Shown: piece after piece, positions 48,401 through 61,564 of the stretch
Position numbering within the stretch: the stretch's first letter is position 1
Layout: each line of letters opens with the position of its first letter
NCBI RefSeq assembly: GCF_031755915.1
Contig: NC_083388.1
Span: 18,254,001-18,318,000, forward strand
Source: Ziziphus jujuba
Taxonomy: Eukaryota > Streptophyta > Magnoliopsida > Rosales > Rhamnaceae
DNA length: 64,000 nt
Reading direction: 5' to 3'
The notes under the pieces: model-generated
Database searches by the model: none
Told to the model about the DNA's origin: nothing
The model's input: the letters and a program-made list of their open reading frames with translations, nothing else
Translations under genes and position numbers: made by a program

Positions 48401-51100
48401 ATGTATCTATATTATAATAGTGCAGAAAAGCAAAAACAGAGAGATAGAGGGTGCGTACTCCCCAACCATCAAATAGGAGAGGGAGGGGCCAAGCGACTAA
48501 TCCGGATCTGGCGGTAGGTGTATTGCTGATATACGGACAAGTGGTAAAGCAAATATGAATACATTGTCGGACTGGGCCCCACTCCATTTGACCATCTTTT
48601 TCCTCATTTGCTATCATTATTATTATTGACACCTGAATATATGTCTATGTATAATACTATATTATGATTTTTTATTTTTATTTTTTTTAAATTGATAGAT
48701 CGACTTCATATATACAATACATCTTTTTGTTCCCAGGCCATTTCAAGCTTCTATTGCATTAATAATTTATTAGGATTTTTTTTAATAATATAATCTATAC
48801 AATACAAATAAAAAATAAATATAAATACATATATATGTTATTACAATTAAGTAGTAATAAAAAGTTTAATAAATGAGATTTTAAGGCTGAAGAAAGAAAA
48901 GGAAGTTTGAGGGAAAATGTTGGAATGGTGTGGGAAATTGGTAGGCAAAGCCCAGGGCCCCCACGTGGAGTAAAGAGAGGGTGGCAAGGATGTGAATGTA
49001 AGGAAGCGCCTTGAGTTTGATGTGACGCACGCACACAAATTATTAGGCAGGGCCTGCCGACTGCAACCTTTTCCCGCTTCCCTTGTTACAGATTTTGCCT
49101 CACTTGGTTCTTGCCTTCCTCGCTACCAATTATATCTTCTCCTTTGCTTAATTTATAATTCCTTATGTAAATTGAATTTTATTTGTCACATACTAGTACG
49201 GCTTTGTGCTTTCATAGTTTAAATAATTCTACGCCATTTGTCAAATTATACATTGAATTTTTTGTGTAAGAAATCGACTTAATTCGTTCATTAATAAATG
49301 TTCTTTAGGCTTAGCTGTTTCATTCTCGATAAAATAGATTGCTAAGTTGACAAATTCAAGAATTTGGCAACCCAATAAACCTTTGCTTGCATTCCATTCC
49401 ACGTATCAATTTTTTTTTATATAAATAATAATAATAATAATATAAATAAAAGTACAATGATTATATATACATATTTTGTTTTTGAGACACAAATATTTTC
49501 GAAACAGCTGATAGTACCGAATTACAAAGTACATTATTTTATTGAATTTTAAACCGAAGTTAGTGTTCTTCAATGGCAAAATTAGTGTTTTTTTTCTCCA
49601 TAAATGGATATGCTGTTCATATTCGTACCTTCTCGGATAAAGGAGCCATCAAATGTTGCTTAGTATTACTTACTCGTTTAATTCTTTATAAATATTAAAA
49701 CTATCGTCAATATTAATTTATTTTCACCAAGTTGCTATCAATGGTACAATTGTCCGCCATAAAACAGAAAACATCTACTTACATATAATTTATAAGATAT
49801 ATATTTAAAATTATATCATTATACTTTATCATATTATGACTAACTAATCTACGTTAGCAAAATTTTTATATCTTTAAATAATTTGAAAATTATTTTTAAA
49901 ATAATGTTAGAAATTCTCTAAAGTTTATTAAGATATCTACTAAATATATATACTATTATCGTGCTTATATTGTTATTTAATTCATTTATATTTAACTATA
50001 ATTATATCTTTAACGATTTATATTTAGAACTATATTTTATCATTTATCATTTTTTTATAATAATTATTCATTATCATGTTATAAATAACTAATCTATGCT
50101 AGCAAAATTTTTATTTACTCTTATCAAAATTTTCACATTTTTAAATAGTTTGAAATTTTTTTTTGAACTAAGGCAAGAAGTACTATACAATCTATTAAGA
50201 TATATACCAAATATATATGTATAAGTATTGTGGCCATGTTGTTATTTAATTAATTTATATTATATTTATATTTTTAAAGGTTTATTTTTTTATATTTTTA
50301 TATTAACATGTTCAACAATTTTTTTTTTAAACTATTATGTGCTTATGTCCAAATGTACATAATAATTACTATATACAATTTTAAAGAACTTTGAAACATA
50401 TTTAAAAATATTTATCAAATTTATTTATAAAGTGATATAATAATATTTAATTAATTAATTTTTTTAATTCAGTTATCTATTTAATGATTTATTTGCTTGC
50501 ACTTAAATTATTCAAATATACTATTTAATAATATTTTAATATTTATTATTTTGATACATATAATATTATTGTATATTTTATACAGCAACAAAAAACAATT
50601 AAAAGATGATAAAAATAAAGAAAAACTCACCAATCAAAAGCAAAATTCTACAATACAATGCCTAAAAAAGTTGGATTGAAACAACCACTCTAAAATTAGA
50701 TAATTTGATTTATAAATTCGGTATCATAGTTCATAAAATAAATAATGTCATTTATAAAATAAAGAACATTTTGAAAAGTAATAATATTATTTATAAATTG
50801 AATAACATAATTTATAAAATGCCTAATATTATATCGCTATAAATATGTAACATTGATATGATAATATATTATTTATACCTAAAAAGGTTAAAAAAAGATT
50901 GTACTGGAACCTAACCCCAACGAGAATGGATAAGATAAGAAGGGTGTTCGTCTTAAAACTTACTTATAAAAATAGAAAGTAATATCTGACTAAAATAAAA
51001 ATAAAAATAAAAAAATAAAAAAGCAAAAAAACAAATCCAAAAAGCAAATAAAAGCAAGTCCAATCAAAAATCTAACCGTAGCAATAGGCCAAAAAGTATC
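45486..51100. other. AT-rich repeat-bearing region without recognised genes
   Basis: Two stretches richer in G+C stand out, 48440-48600 and 48890-49130. The second contains GGCCCCCACGTGGAG, which holds a G-box. They could be promoter or untranslated exon sequence, but no frame supports a gene. (TA)n lies at about 48350-48371. The rest (for example 49780-50880) is almost pure A+T. Confidence 0.35.
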
Positions 51101-51660
51101 ATAGATTTTACCTTTTCGGCAGAGTAGGGTCAGCGAGCCAGACTGAAAGAAAGGGCTAAAGAAGAAGAAGCAGCAGCAGGAGGAGGAGGCACTGAAAGCG
51201 GGCCAAGACAAGGAATAAAGAAGCGAATATGACGAAAATGCCCAGATTTTTGTTTTTCCCAATACAGAAGTTTCAGGTAATTGAATCGCAATTGATGCGA
51301 GTCAGAGGTCTCTGAGGGCATTAATGTCCGTTCTGACAGAGACCCCTAAAAAGTTGAAAAGTAAATGAAAGAAAGAAAGGAAAAAAAAAAAAAACACACA
51401 TTAAAGAAATGGGAAAGGTCCTCGGTTTTTGAGCCCTAAAAAAGAGAGTATTTAGAGTATGGGGACCTGAGTCTCTCTCTGTGTCTGTCATCGTCTGAAA
51501 TCTGCCGTACTGATGAAGAAGAGGAAGAAGAAGAAAGTGAAAAACCAGAGAGGAAGGAAGTGAGAGCGTTTTGAGTGACTAACCACTCCTCCTCCTACTA
51601 AACCCTCCCTCGGCGGGACTGTGTCTGGTGCAAGTGCCGAGGAAAATGACTAGCCCCACC
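51100..51660 (-). promoter_or_regulatory. CT-rich (minus strand) leader-like segment
   Basis: Read on the minus strand this is pyrimidine-rich, with runs of CTTCTT and CTCTCT, and is followed by a possible donor (GCCGAAAAG then GTAAAATC at about 51106-51114). It looks like a 5' untranslated exon and promoter of a gene or non-coding RNA running leftwards. No coding frame follows that I can support. Confidence 0.3.
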
Positions 51661-53793
51661 CCGACCCCCATATTATTTCTTGAGTAATTTATTATTCACT
51701 ATCATTAATTTCTTTTCTTTTTTTTTAAAAAAAAGTTTTGTTATATTATTAGCTTCCATTTGTTAAAAATGTAATTTTCATTTTATGTTAAATATTTAAT
51801 CACATACTAAATATTAAAATTAATATATTAAAGTTATTATTTATCAAAATAAAATTTTAATATCAATTTATTAAATATTATAACATTTTAATTATTTAAT
51901 ATATCAATAAATTCTTTTTTATATTGATAATATATTACTAATGTATCTTTACTCATCATATTATTATCAAAATTTTGATGGTTGAGCTCTTTTTAGTGAA
52001 TTATTGTGTTGGACATATACTTACAATATACATTATCAGAAATATAAATTTGTTGAAAACGAACTTATACGGTTTAGCAACAAAGAAATGTAATAAATGT
52101 TTAAAGTTATCATTTTGTTGAACAAAAGTTTTAATTTTAGATAATTAAATTGGGCTAGCATCTTCAATACTTAAAACTGCAATATGTTTTCACTTTTATA
52201 TTGGGGTCATATTTTGTCGGAAACATAACTCTTTATTATGATATTTATAACTTTTATCTTTTTTAACCTGCGAGTTATTTAAGAACAAGTCTCTTAATTC
52301 AAATATGTTAATTGTTACTTGAAGACCATTTTTTAATTAGAATTAGTAGCTGAAACATAAATATATATATATACACCCCTAATCAGTAATCATTACACTT
52401 TTAACTTTAAGAAAAATTCTCTTATAACATTATAATAAAACATGTTTGTGTAAAAATAGTAAGAAAATTTTGTTAAAGTAATGTTTCACAATTGTCGGAA
52501 CAGTGAGGCAAAGACTGAAAAAGAATATTTAGATATATATTTTTGGTAATAGAAAATTAAGATAGATATCTTTCCAATTCAAACACTCGACATGCAAATC
52601 TTACACCAAATTTAGCCTTTTATCGTATCACTAGAGAATTTACAACAAATTCGATGCAATTCTATTCCTGTACCATCGCTTTTTCCAAATAGCAGACATC
52701 AAAAGGTAAAAAGGTAGAGAAAATAATATCACACTGTTTGATGTTTTTTTTCCATTTAAATCTTATTAAACAAGAATTAAGAGGGTCCTAGTTGATAACA
52801 ATAATAATTACAGTGATTGATGGCTTACGGTACTTATCCCAAAAAGAAAACGTCATATAGTAGTCCACGTAGATAAAAAGTTTTGGAAAGCACTTTAAAA
52901 CTTAATATTCTGTCACTAACATATAATATTATTATAATTACTATTTATTTTGCTGTTTTTCACAAGCTCGATTTAGGAAAAAGAAACGAAAGGCTTTCAT
53001 GTTGCCGACTGTAATCGAGATTATTAACTCATCATTATGATTACTTTTGACGAATAAACAGGGTTCTAAAAGTATTAACCTCCCCACAAGTGATGTTGGG
53101 ATAGTGAAGGGCAGCTGATTGACCATTGATATAATGATGGTTTCTTGAACCCCACTTTAATTACAATTTAAGTTATCAAATATTGTTGTAACACTTGTTC
53201 ATTCCCCTTTGCTCACCAATTAGACTTCAAGGAATACAAATATATGCAATTCAAGCACAAATATAAGCTACTTTAACCTTATCAATTGGAATATTTTATA
53301 ACTACAAAAAATATATATATATTTGGTATGTGGACAATTTCAATTCGTGGAAACTCAAGAGTTAGAAAACAAAATGGCCTTGGGGATCTTATACATGAAT
53401 TCACATGGGCAAAGGACTAGGTCCTTTGCTTTGCAAGCTTCGTCCAAGGAAAACCAGGGTTTTGTTTAAAAAGAGAGAAAAATAAAAAATAAATAAAAAA
53501 AAATAAATAAAAAACCCTCCGGCAAAGCTGCAATAGTGGAGAAAACTAAGGTCATTTTGTGCTTATAGATCTAGTAATTTAAGCCAAGCTAAATAGGTCA
53601 TTACCGTATCCCAAGACCGAGGATTAGTATCGTAGTCGGCAAAGAATAAAGTAAGAAAAAATAAATTAAATTAAAGGAACGTGGATATTCAGAAAAATAA
53701 ATTAATTAAAATAATAAAACAATTAATAATGTTAATAAAATAAATTATTTAAAATAATAAAAATTCCGTCCTTCCACATAGATCCCCTCACTT

Positions 53794-53795
<2 letters not shown>
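51661..53795. other. AT-rich spacer upstream of MIR390
   Basis: No gene is recognised. The last several hundred bases probably contain distal promoter sequence of the MIR390 gene. Confidence 0.4.
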
Positions 53796-53834
<39 letters not shown>

Positions 53835-53925
53835 ACTTCGTCTAGGCAATTTTTAGAAGTTCCAATGGGAAGTCACTAACTAGCTAGCTCAGCCTGTGTC
53901 CCACCCCTCTTTCATCTTATAAATA
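53796..53925 (+). promoter_or_regulatory. MIR390 promoter: (CT)n run and TATA box
   Basis: A perfect (CT)n run covers about 53796-53828. A TATAAATA box lies at 53918-53925. If transcription starts about 30 bases further on, the miR390 hairpin begins roughly 100 bases into the transcript. CT/GA runs are common in plant core promoters and bind BPC-type proteins; that role here is inference. Confidence 0.55.
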
Positions 53926-54056
53926 CCACCCTTTCCCTTCTCAATTTTTTCATATCTCCCAAACCCAACCCCAACATCTTTACAAGTGCTTAACTACTAG
54001 GGGAGAGGAGAGAAAGGAATTTTGATAATTGATGGGTTTTACAATAAACAGTAAGT

Positions 54057-54174
54057 GAGAATCTGTAAAGCTCAGGAGGGATAGCGCCGTGCGAACAAGT
54101 TTGGTTTTAATTTCATGTTGTTTTGCTTTTTTGGTCGCCATTGGCGCTATCTATCCTGAGTTTTATAGGTTCTT
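54057..54174 (+). ncRNA. MIR390: MIR390 precursor hairpin
   Basis: The 5' arm at 54068-54088 equals mature miR390 (AAGCTCAGGAGGGATAGCGC plus one base). The 3' arm at 54145-54165 (CGCTATCTATCCTGAGTTTT plus one base) is the star strand and pairs with the usual two-base overhang. The flanks AGAATCTGTA and TATAGGTTCT extend the stem below the duplex. The loop between the arms is 56 bases. In land plants miR390 acts with AGO7 to cut TAS3 RNA, giving tasiRNAs that silence ARF2/3/4 auxin response factors. The identification rests on exact recall of this highly conserved miRNA and on the visible fold. Confidence 0.97.
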
Positions 54175-55664
54175 CTTACTACATGTATATCTCTGGTACT
54201 CATGCAGTACAGTTTTCAGTTCACTCAGCTGGAGGTATTGTATTTTGCTCCTTGGTATGCAACATGATACTACATATATCTGTTAAGTAATTTACTTTTT
54301 CACTTTATATATATATATATATATATATATCGTTATGAACAAAGTTAACCTGGGTTATATAAAATATGTTCTTTCCAAACCATGTACAGGGTATTCTTCT
54401 CTTGGTCTTGTTTTTGTTTATTTTTATATGGTTTATATATTGTTGGCACTTATATATATTTATACATATAAGTATGTTCACCAATATATATATTTATAAC
54501 TAGATTAAGGATGGATGGATGATCTGTGTGTACTTTGGTCATTTCTCTTTGGCAACTGATTTGGAGGGACTACGGGCAAAATCTCCCGTAATTTTGTTTG
54601 TCGTTTTCGATTACGGTGGTGTTCTTGGGGATCTAATAATCCTTGTGGTACAATCAGAGAGGAGAGGGAGAAGACAGTTTTGTGGTTCTGCAAGTAGCTA
54701 ACCTCTTTTATCTTCTTTAAGGAGACTCAAAATGGGATATTTTGCTTGCTTTCGCTGCTCTGCCTTTTTCTCGTATCTTTTCTCTACGTTCAAAAATACG
54801 TTCTTTTTGGCTTTATGTTAGTTTTTTTTTTTTTTTTTTTTTTTAATAAATTTTGGGGACTGGCACTATAATTTTCTATGTTGCCATCTAGTCAAAATTA
54901 TTTGAAGGGGAAAACCAGATGTTGTTTTGCAGTTTGCTTAAGCATTTTTTTTTTCTTGATTTAATTTCTATGTGATTATTATGATCTTTAATTAATTATA
55001 ATTAATTATTTCTTTATACAATTTCTTGCTTCTCTCTCTTTTTTTATTTTTTATTTTGGTTGTTGAAGATTTCTTGCTCTTGCTAGATGATCAGATTTGA
55101 TACTTTGTTTCTTGATCAATTTGTTGCTTCAATTTTTCGTTTCTTTTATATTCCATCTTTTTTTTTTTTGTTTTTTTTCATTTTATAACTAATTTTCTTT
55201 CGCAATTTTCTAAATTCTAGAAGACTCTTTCTTTTTCTTCTGTAGCGAAACAAAATACTCTGATTCTGGCGGCTTCTTCGATTTTCGATATATATTCAGC
55301 GTTTTGGGACATGTTTAAAGTCACTAATCTATTCTTTTATTAAAACAATATATATATTTGCAGATCTTTTTCCATGGGAAATTTTTATTATTTTTTATTT
55401 CTTTTGCGGTAAAATCCTTGGGGGAAGTTTCTTGAATCCCATGAGAGAACCTTTTTTTTATATTTTTTAATACATATTTTATTGGGTTTGGTTAGCTATT
55501 TGTTAATGTTGGAGTAGTACTTCTGAAACCCTAGCTTGTATTATTCCTATGGAGGAAGCAATGTGAGTTCGGAGGAAAGCAGCAGCAGAGTTAGGGTTTT
55601 TATTTATTTATTTATTATTTTTTTTATTATTCTTTGACTGAAACTTTTGCAGGCTTTTTCAATA
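54175..55664 (+). other. Downstream part of the MIR390 unit and leader of the next gene
   Basis: AT-rich, with (TA)n at about 54307-54331 and poly-T at about 54822-54844. Near 55530-55600 are telobox-like words (GAAACCCTAGC and GTTAGGGTTTTT) typical of plant 5' flanks and leaders. They precede the small gene at 55665. Confidence 0.4.
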
Positions 55665-56613
55665 ATGGAGAGGTTAGTAACTGTGGATGTTGACTCCTTT
55701 CCAACTTTCTTCGGGTCACGGTCTCGTCGCTTTCTTTTCTATTTACTCTCCTTCATTTATCATCATCATTATTTCTCTATTATGAGCAAATTTCATGTAA
55801 TCTAAAAACAAAATGAATAATGAAAAAAACCGATTTTTTTTTTTTAGCTTTCTTTTTGTCATTAACAACTATTTTTTTTTTTTTTTTTTTACTTATCCAT
55901 GCAATATATTAAAAAACAGCTGTAAATATATAGATATTATATATATATATATATATATTATATGCTCTAATTTCATATAGACCATGATGCTAAAGTTGAC
56001 TTGGAATAAATATATTTTATACAAGTGTAATTATCCATTCTCTGTTTGAAATGCAATGTGTATCATCTGGTTGGCCACTCTTTGTGCCACGCGTAGGGAT
56101 AGGATGAATATTTTTCGGGCCACATTGCCAAGCACTGAGAAATTTGAGCTAACTTTAGGGTACAGGGCGTGTCTTATTGTTCGGGGACAAAGAAACCAGT
56201 TTACCTGTATTAGGACTCTCAACCATAAAACTTTATTATTTTGTCTACACCATTTAGATCTTCGTCATCAGTGGAGGATCGTATGCGTACTATGCTTGAA
56301 CAGAATCCTCCACCTTTGCCTAATGCCATGCCCTCTCACTACATTCCCGTTCAAGTAAGTACTTCACACCTTAATTATAATATTTATACACATATAACAT
56401 TTGGTATGAGTTAGTGGCTAAGGTTCTATTACGTTAACTCCGTTAATATAATCTAATATATATGAATTATATATGTAATTAGATGATTACGTTAGGCATC
56501 CAAATAAAACAGACGAGGTCACACTCATCATAGCAGGGTTGGATGTATATATATATATATATTTACCTTATGTGAATATATGTAAGCCTAGCTATCTTGT
56601 GCAGGATGGGTGA
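55665..56613 (+). CDS. Candidate small protein gene, 37 aa, three exons
   Basis: Coding pieces 55665-55672, 56258-56354 and 56605-56613 join with GT-AG introns and matching phases to 38 codons including the stop. The middle exon is the convincing part: SVEDRMRTMLEQNPPPLPNA, then MPSHYIPVQ, then GTAAGT. The start exon (MER) directly follows a GCAG acceptor, so the leader probably has its own intron. The last exon adds only DG and the stop. I do not recognise the family. Proline-rich and highly charged parts alternate, and there is no signal peptide or membrane segment. Its place 1.5 kb behind MIR390 on the same strand may mean a shared transcript or a separate gene. Confidence 0.45.
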
Positions 56614-58345
56614 ACAGTATGTAACTTTGTATTTTGGCTTGGTATCTCTGGACTCTATTCCAAGGTTATACACTTTTTAATTCCACATGATGATGAGGCT
56701 CTTTGTCCTGTATAAATCAGCTGCGGAGGATAAAACATTATTTGTTGTCAATGTGGTGGTGATGGCAGACCAAAGATACTTGGAACTAAAGCGATGCCAT
56801 TCTGTATGTGCAAAGCAAAGCTGTACTTGTTCATACCTTTTGGGCTATATTTAAAACTATTTAATGGTGTGAATTCTGGATTTTTGCTCCTGCTTTATAG
56901 TGGTTTTGGGTATGAATAATTACTCTTTTAATTTCTTTTTTGATTAATTATATTTCTTGATGGCATAGATATGTACATATGTTGTTGCAATTTTATGATA
57001 AAAAAGTGTCCCTTTTTTGTTTATATATATATATTACCAACTGAAACATGTTGAACCCTTTTGTGTTTTTAATGAACAAATTGAGAAATTTGAAATTTGT
57101 AAAATTGATCAGTAAGAAAGATAGTCTCTCAATTAAGTAAAGATTGACTCGGTTGGGTATGCATTCCATACCCACACCAACGACGTTATGGTATGGCCGG
57201 TTCAAGACAATGCCCCCGTGCCTTTTAAATACTATGTGTTCTGTGGCATTTAAGTTTTATCAATTAGTTTGAGAAATTAATTTATTGACATTTATAAATT
57301 TCCATATAAGCTATATAGAAATTATCTATTAGGCATCATCATCGAGGCCATTTTTCTTGTACACCATCATAGATTTATACCCGTAATTGAAGCTTTATGA
57401 TGGAGCATAATAGGTGTATAATTTATATTTATAGCCTACATATACTTATATAATACATATATTTTTTATTGGTCCCAAATGGTCAATAATAAACATATAA
57501 TTTATAGTACCCGATCACATTAGGCTTGAAAACTTATAAATTTAAATTAATTTTGTAAAATTGTATAAGGCATTATTTGGTTTACCTTATAAACTTAAAA
57601 AAATTTAAACATTTAAAAAAGTGTTTTAGGTTTGTGCATTGAATTACAAAAGTTTAATCAAAGGAAAGTGGGTTGCTTTTCTTTAACATGCAGGCTTAAT
57701 TTTTTTAAAACTTTTTTAAATGAAGTTTTGACACTTGGTAAATTAGTTACATCTATACAATAAAATAGAAAAAAAAATTGTAAATGAAAAAAAAAAAAAA
57801 AGAATTGATCTTTTTTAGGGTCATTATATATATATATATATATATATATTTTAATAAAGTGGTTGAATTTTAAATTTGGGACGGTATTTGACTTTTATAT
57901 CATATTGAATAAACTAATAAGAGCTGGTTACCCTTGCATTTATGTTTTTTCCCCCTAACATTTTGTCGTTGTTATTGGCTAGGTACATTAGTTTGTCACC
58001 AATCTATACGAACTTACAGGTCCAAAAAAATCTACATTAACTTCCAATATGTTGAAGCGTGTAATTAATGTACATGGTGACCACTATGCAAAACTAGACA
58101 TAAGGAATCAATTTTAGAAATTCAAAACCTTTTTTTTTTTCTTTTTTTTTTTGGGGGTAAATTAGAGATTCGAATCTTCTATCTCATCAGTGATATTTCG
58201 GCTCATCTAAAAAAGAGTACCAGAGATGAAAAATAACTAAGCAAACCATGAATAAATTAGGTGCAATTTTTTGGTAAATTAGATATTCAAATCTTCTATG
58301 TCTTTGGTGATAGTTCAGCTCATCTAAAAAAGAGTACCAGAGATT

Positions 58346-58378
<33 letters not shown>

Positions 58379-58690
58379 CAGAAGAAGAGGCAAACCAAGA
58401 ATAAATTAGGCGGAATTTTATCACCAATCAAATGGAAAAAAAAAAAAAGAAAAAAAAGAAAAAGAAAAAAAGAACATCCTCGTCTCGCTTAAAAAGTTTC
58501 ATTTCTCAGAACATCCGCAATGTTTCATTTCTCAGAAAACAAAATTTATTAGATTGTGGAGGAAAAGGTTACTATTTTGTTTTCCATAAAACAAAATGAA
58601 AAATATATTACCTTTGTGCGTCCATGAATTGTTACAGTTTTCTTTTCTTTTCGTTTTTCTGTTTTTTTCAGTGAAATTTGCTATAGGTTT
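56614..58690. other. AT-rich spacer with a tandem duplication
   Basis: No gene is seen. Simple repeats include (TA)n at about 57824-57849 and long A-runs near 58352-58377. A 117-base duplication lies at 58150-58400. Confidence 0.4.
58150..58400. repeat. Tandem duplication, period about 117 bases
   Basis: The word series GGTAAATTAGAGATTCGAATC, CAGCTCATCTAAAAAAGAG (or a near form) and GTACCAGAGAT occurs twice in order, the second copy starting at 58273. Confidence 0.8.
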
Positions 58691-58701
58691 GGGCATGGAT
58701 A

Positions 58702-60222
58702 TAAGGTTTAGAATATCCGATATTTTTTTGAAAAGTTTTTAATATTTTTATTTTTTGAAGAGGTCGAAATAAAATTTAAATTTGAAATGGAAATGGATAG
58801 AATTTCCATAATATCCATTGAAATTTTTGAAATTTTGTCAAAATTTTCATAAATATTTTCGTAAAATATTCACATCAAATTTTTAACGATTTGGTTAAAA
58901 AAATCTATAATTTTCATAGAAATTTCTACCGAAATTTTGAAAATATCCACGGAATTTTTAAATTCTTTTAAAAAAATCATAAATATTATTGATATTTAGT
59001 AAATTTTTTTTATCAAATTAACTTCATTGATAATTTTTTTTACCCTTTAATTGTTTTTTAAACATTTAGTGATATAAGTAAATAGAATGAATTGAATTGA
59101 ATAACATTAATAAATTATACCTATTGAATATTGATAAAGTAAAAATACAAAGATTATAGATTTTTTTTTTAAGCTAACAAATTTTATTGTCGGAAATATT
59201 TATTTTACAAATGTGAATAAATAGATGATGAAATATATACATGTGAAATAATAATGTTTGTTTGAAAAATAAAAAAAATTTCCTAATAATTCACAAGTTT
59301 TTTTTTTTTTTTTTTTGACATTTTTGAAGAAGTTAGAAAAGGTAGTGGCGAAAGGGAATCACCAAGTCGAGAAGTTGGATTAAGTTTATTTACTGGTGAA
59401 CAATATTACATACATGCAACACAAGATGAAGATTATGAAAGTAGAGATGCAGGTCAAGGGTTCGGTACTGTTGGAAAAGACTATATATATAAACAGAAAT
59501 CTATAATGGAGATGTCACAACAATAAAAAGATTTGATTTCTATGAATTTTGGATTTATGAGGGTTGGAAGTCATTTTCATAACCCTTATTAAATAGATAT
59601 TTATGGAATATCATCAAGTAGCAATTCATGGGTATCATCTCAAACTCAACCATCAGAGAGTAATAGTTATGCGCATAGTCAACCAATAATGCAATATTTA
59701 TATGGTTAGCATATTAATAATTATATGCAAAATTATTAGGAAGATGCATAACTACTTCTCACATTTCACATCTAAAAATTAAAATGAAAAAGAAACCGAC
59801 AATTTTTAACCATCCAAAAATTTTATATGATATTAATTTGACATTTATAAACTACAATATAATTAATAATTATTTTCTATATTTTAGTTAATATGTAATT
59901 TTATCATATATGTATTTTTTGACATATTTTTATTAATAATAATTCATCTATGGTCATTAATGCTTATTATAAATCAATTCACTAAGAAAAATATAACATT
60001 CATTCAATATTTTAGCAAGTTTTATAATCAATTTGAGAATTGATGGATTAAATAAGCTAATTTTAAAGTTTCAATAAAATTTTTCATTTTTTAAAACAAA
60101 TTCTATTATTTTTTTATAATTTTTTATCGATATTCGATATTTTTTTAATATTTTTATGAAAATTTTCGTATTTTAAATTTTCGATATTTTCATCGATATT
60201 AATTTTCTGAACTTTAGAAACA
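58702..60222 (+). mobile_element. Internally deleted hAT derivative related to the element at 1-3220
   Basis: The left end TAAGGTTTAGAATATCCGAT is nearly the inverse complement of the right end of the first element. AT-rich left-end sequence runs to about 59330, then jumps directly into the transposase C-terminal part (GSGERESPSREVGL, matching 2068 onward). The 3' tail (59830-60200) aligns with 2823-3200. The whole DUF659 and dimerisation region is gone, so the element is non-autonomous and about 1.5 kb long. Confidence 0.75.
59333..59835 (+). pseudogene. hAT transposase C-terminal remnant
   Basis: It aligns with 2060-2823 of the first element without the copia fragment. Here the frame reads through the place where the first copy stops at 2091 (GSGERESPSREVGLSLFTGE). 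It then has stops after MSQQ, after SHFHNPY and further on. Non-functional. Confidence 0.75.
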
Positions 60223-61560
60223 TATTCCTGCAAAATACCATACTCATTAATCAATGTCCAAATCTATATGCTCTTACTACTGAACATAAATTATTATTAA
60301 AGTAAAAATAATTAGAATCTTAGTAACAAAATTAGTGAGAACCGTAGATGTACAGTATATTTAATCATAGATGAGAGGCACAAGTTTTCCACGTAGAGAG
60401 ACTTCATTTTCCAGTCCCAACTATCCTAAGCCTAGGAAATATTTTGAAATGAAAATTTGGGCTGAGCGTGTGAGTTGAACGCAGCCATCGTTGGTACTTG
60501 GGTCACTTTGGAGGGTTTATATTGAAAGACATCCAAACCCACCCAACCCAACTAGGTATAAGCACGTAGTAACAATGGTTATTTATACTTTCAATTTTTA
60601 AATTTTACGGTTTTAAATTTTAAATTTTTTAATTTATTATAGAATTATTTAATATTTAATTTGGACAAACAAATTAATAATAGTTTATATTTTCTTCTCG
60701 CAAACTCTACTTATTTTAATTCCATTATAGAAATAAATTCATGTATAATTATTAATTTATTTGGCTAAATTTAAGATTAGATTATTATTTAATAAATTGA
60801 AAAATGAGTGTTGAAGTGCTACTTTTGAAAGTTGAGTATCTAAATTATAAAAATTTCGAAAATTTCAAAATACAATTAACTCTAGTATAAAAACTACATT
60901 TAATTTTAATAATGAATATAAAAGGAAAATAAATAAATAATAAATAACTTTATTTTTTATTTTCTATTTTTGGAAGGGAACAAATTTTCAACTTGTTAGA
61001 CACATGATTGTCCTGTTCCTTTCCGGAGGGGCTGATGAATGTTGGCCTCCCTTCCACATATATCTTAGAAGACAAGAAACCTTATTTCACGCCTTGACTC
61101 CTTGATTAATAATTTTTTTTTAATAATTAAACTAAGTGTAACAATAATACGTTCTATTGATGAAAACACATCTTATAAGTATTTATTGTCTCCCTTTCAC
61201 CACAAAGAGGAAAAAGAAAAAAAAGAGAAAAAAAAAAGTACTTATTGTATGTCATACAACATTTTAGTAGCAAAATAATCATATTTCCTTTTAAGTAAAG
61301 GTCTAAGGGTTAATATATAAACAAAAGTTGTCATTTGAATCTTTTCCCAATTTCATCAAAAACAAAAATAAAATAAATCTCTTCCTCGCCCCCAATATCT
61401 CAAAAATAAAAATTAAATAAAAAAAAGTTTGAATTTCTTTGATTCCTCAAACGACTTTGGACGACAACAATTTAAATTTGAACTGTCCGTTGCAATATTG
61501 GAAAAATGAGATATATATATATATATATATATATATTTAGATTCTCTCTTTTAATTATCG
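60223..61560. other. AT-rich spacer
   Basis: A short stretch richer in G+C at 60380-60560 has no supported frame. (TA)n lies at about 61510-61536. No gene is recognised. Confidence 0.4.
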
Positions 61561-61564
61561 AGGA

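Noticed and set aside
51305..51345. A short inverted pair GGTCTCT/AGAGACC as a possible miRNA hairpin
   Set aside because: The stem is only seven base pairs and too short for a plant precursor.
56056..56358. A 100-codon plus-strand frame MCIIWLATLCATRRDR...
   Set aside because: It is out of phase with the more protein-like reading of the exon at 56258-56354 and has no recognisable features.
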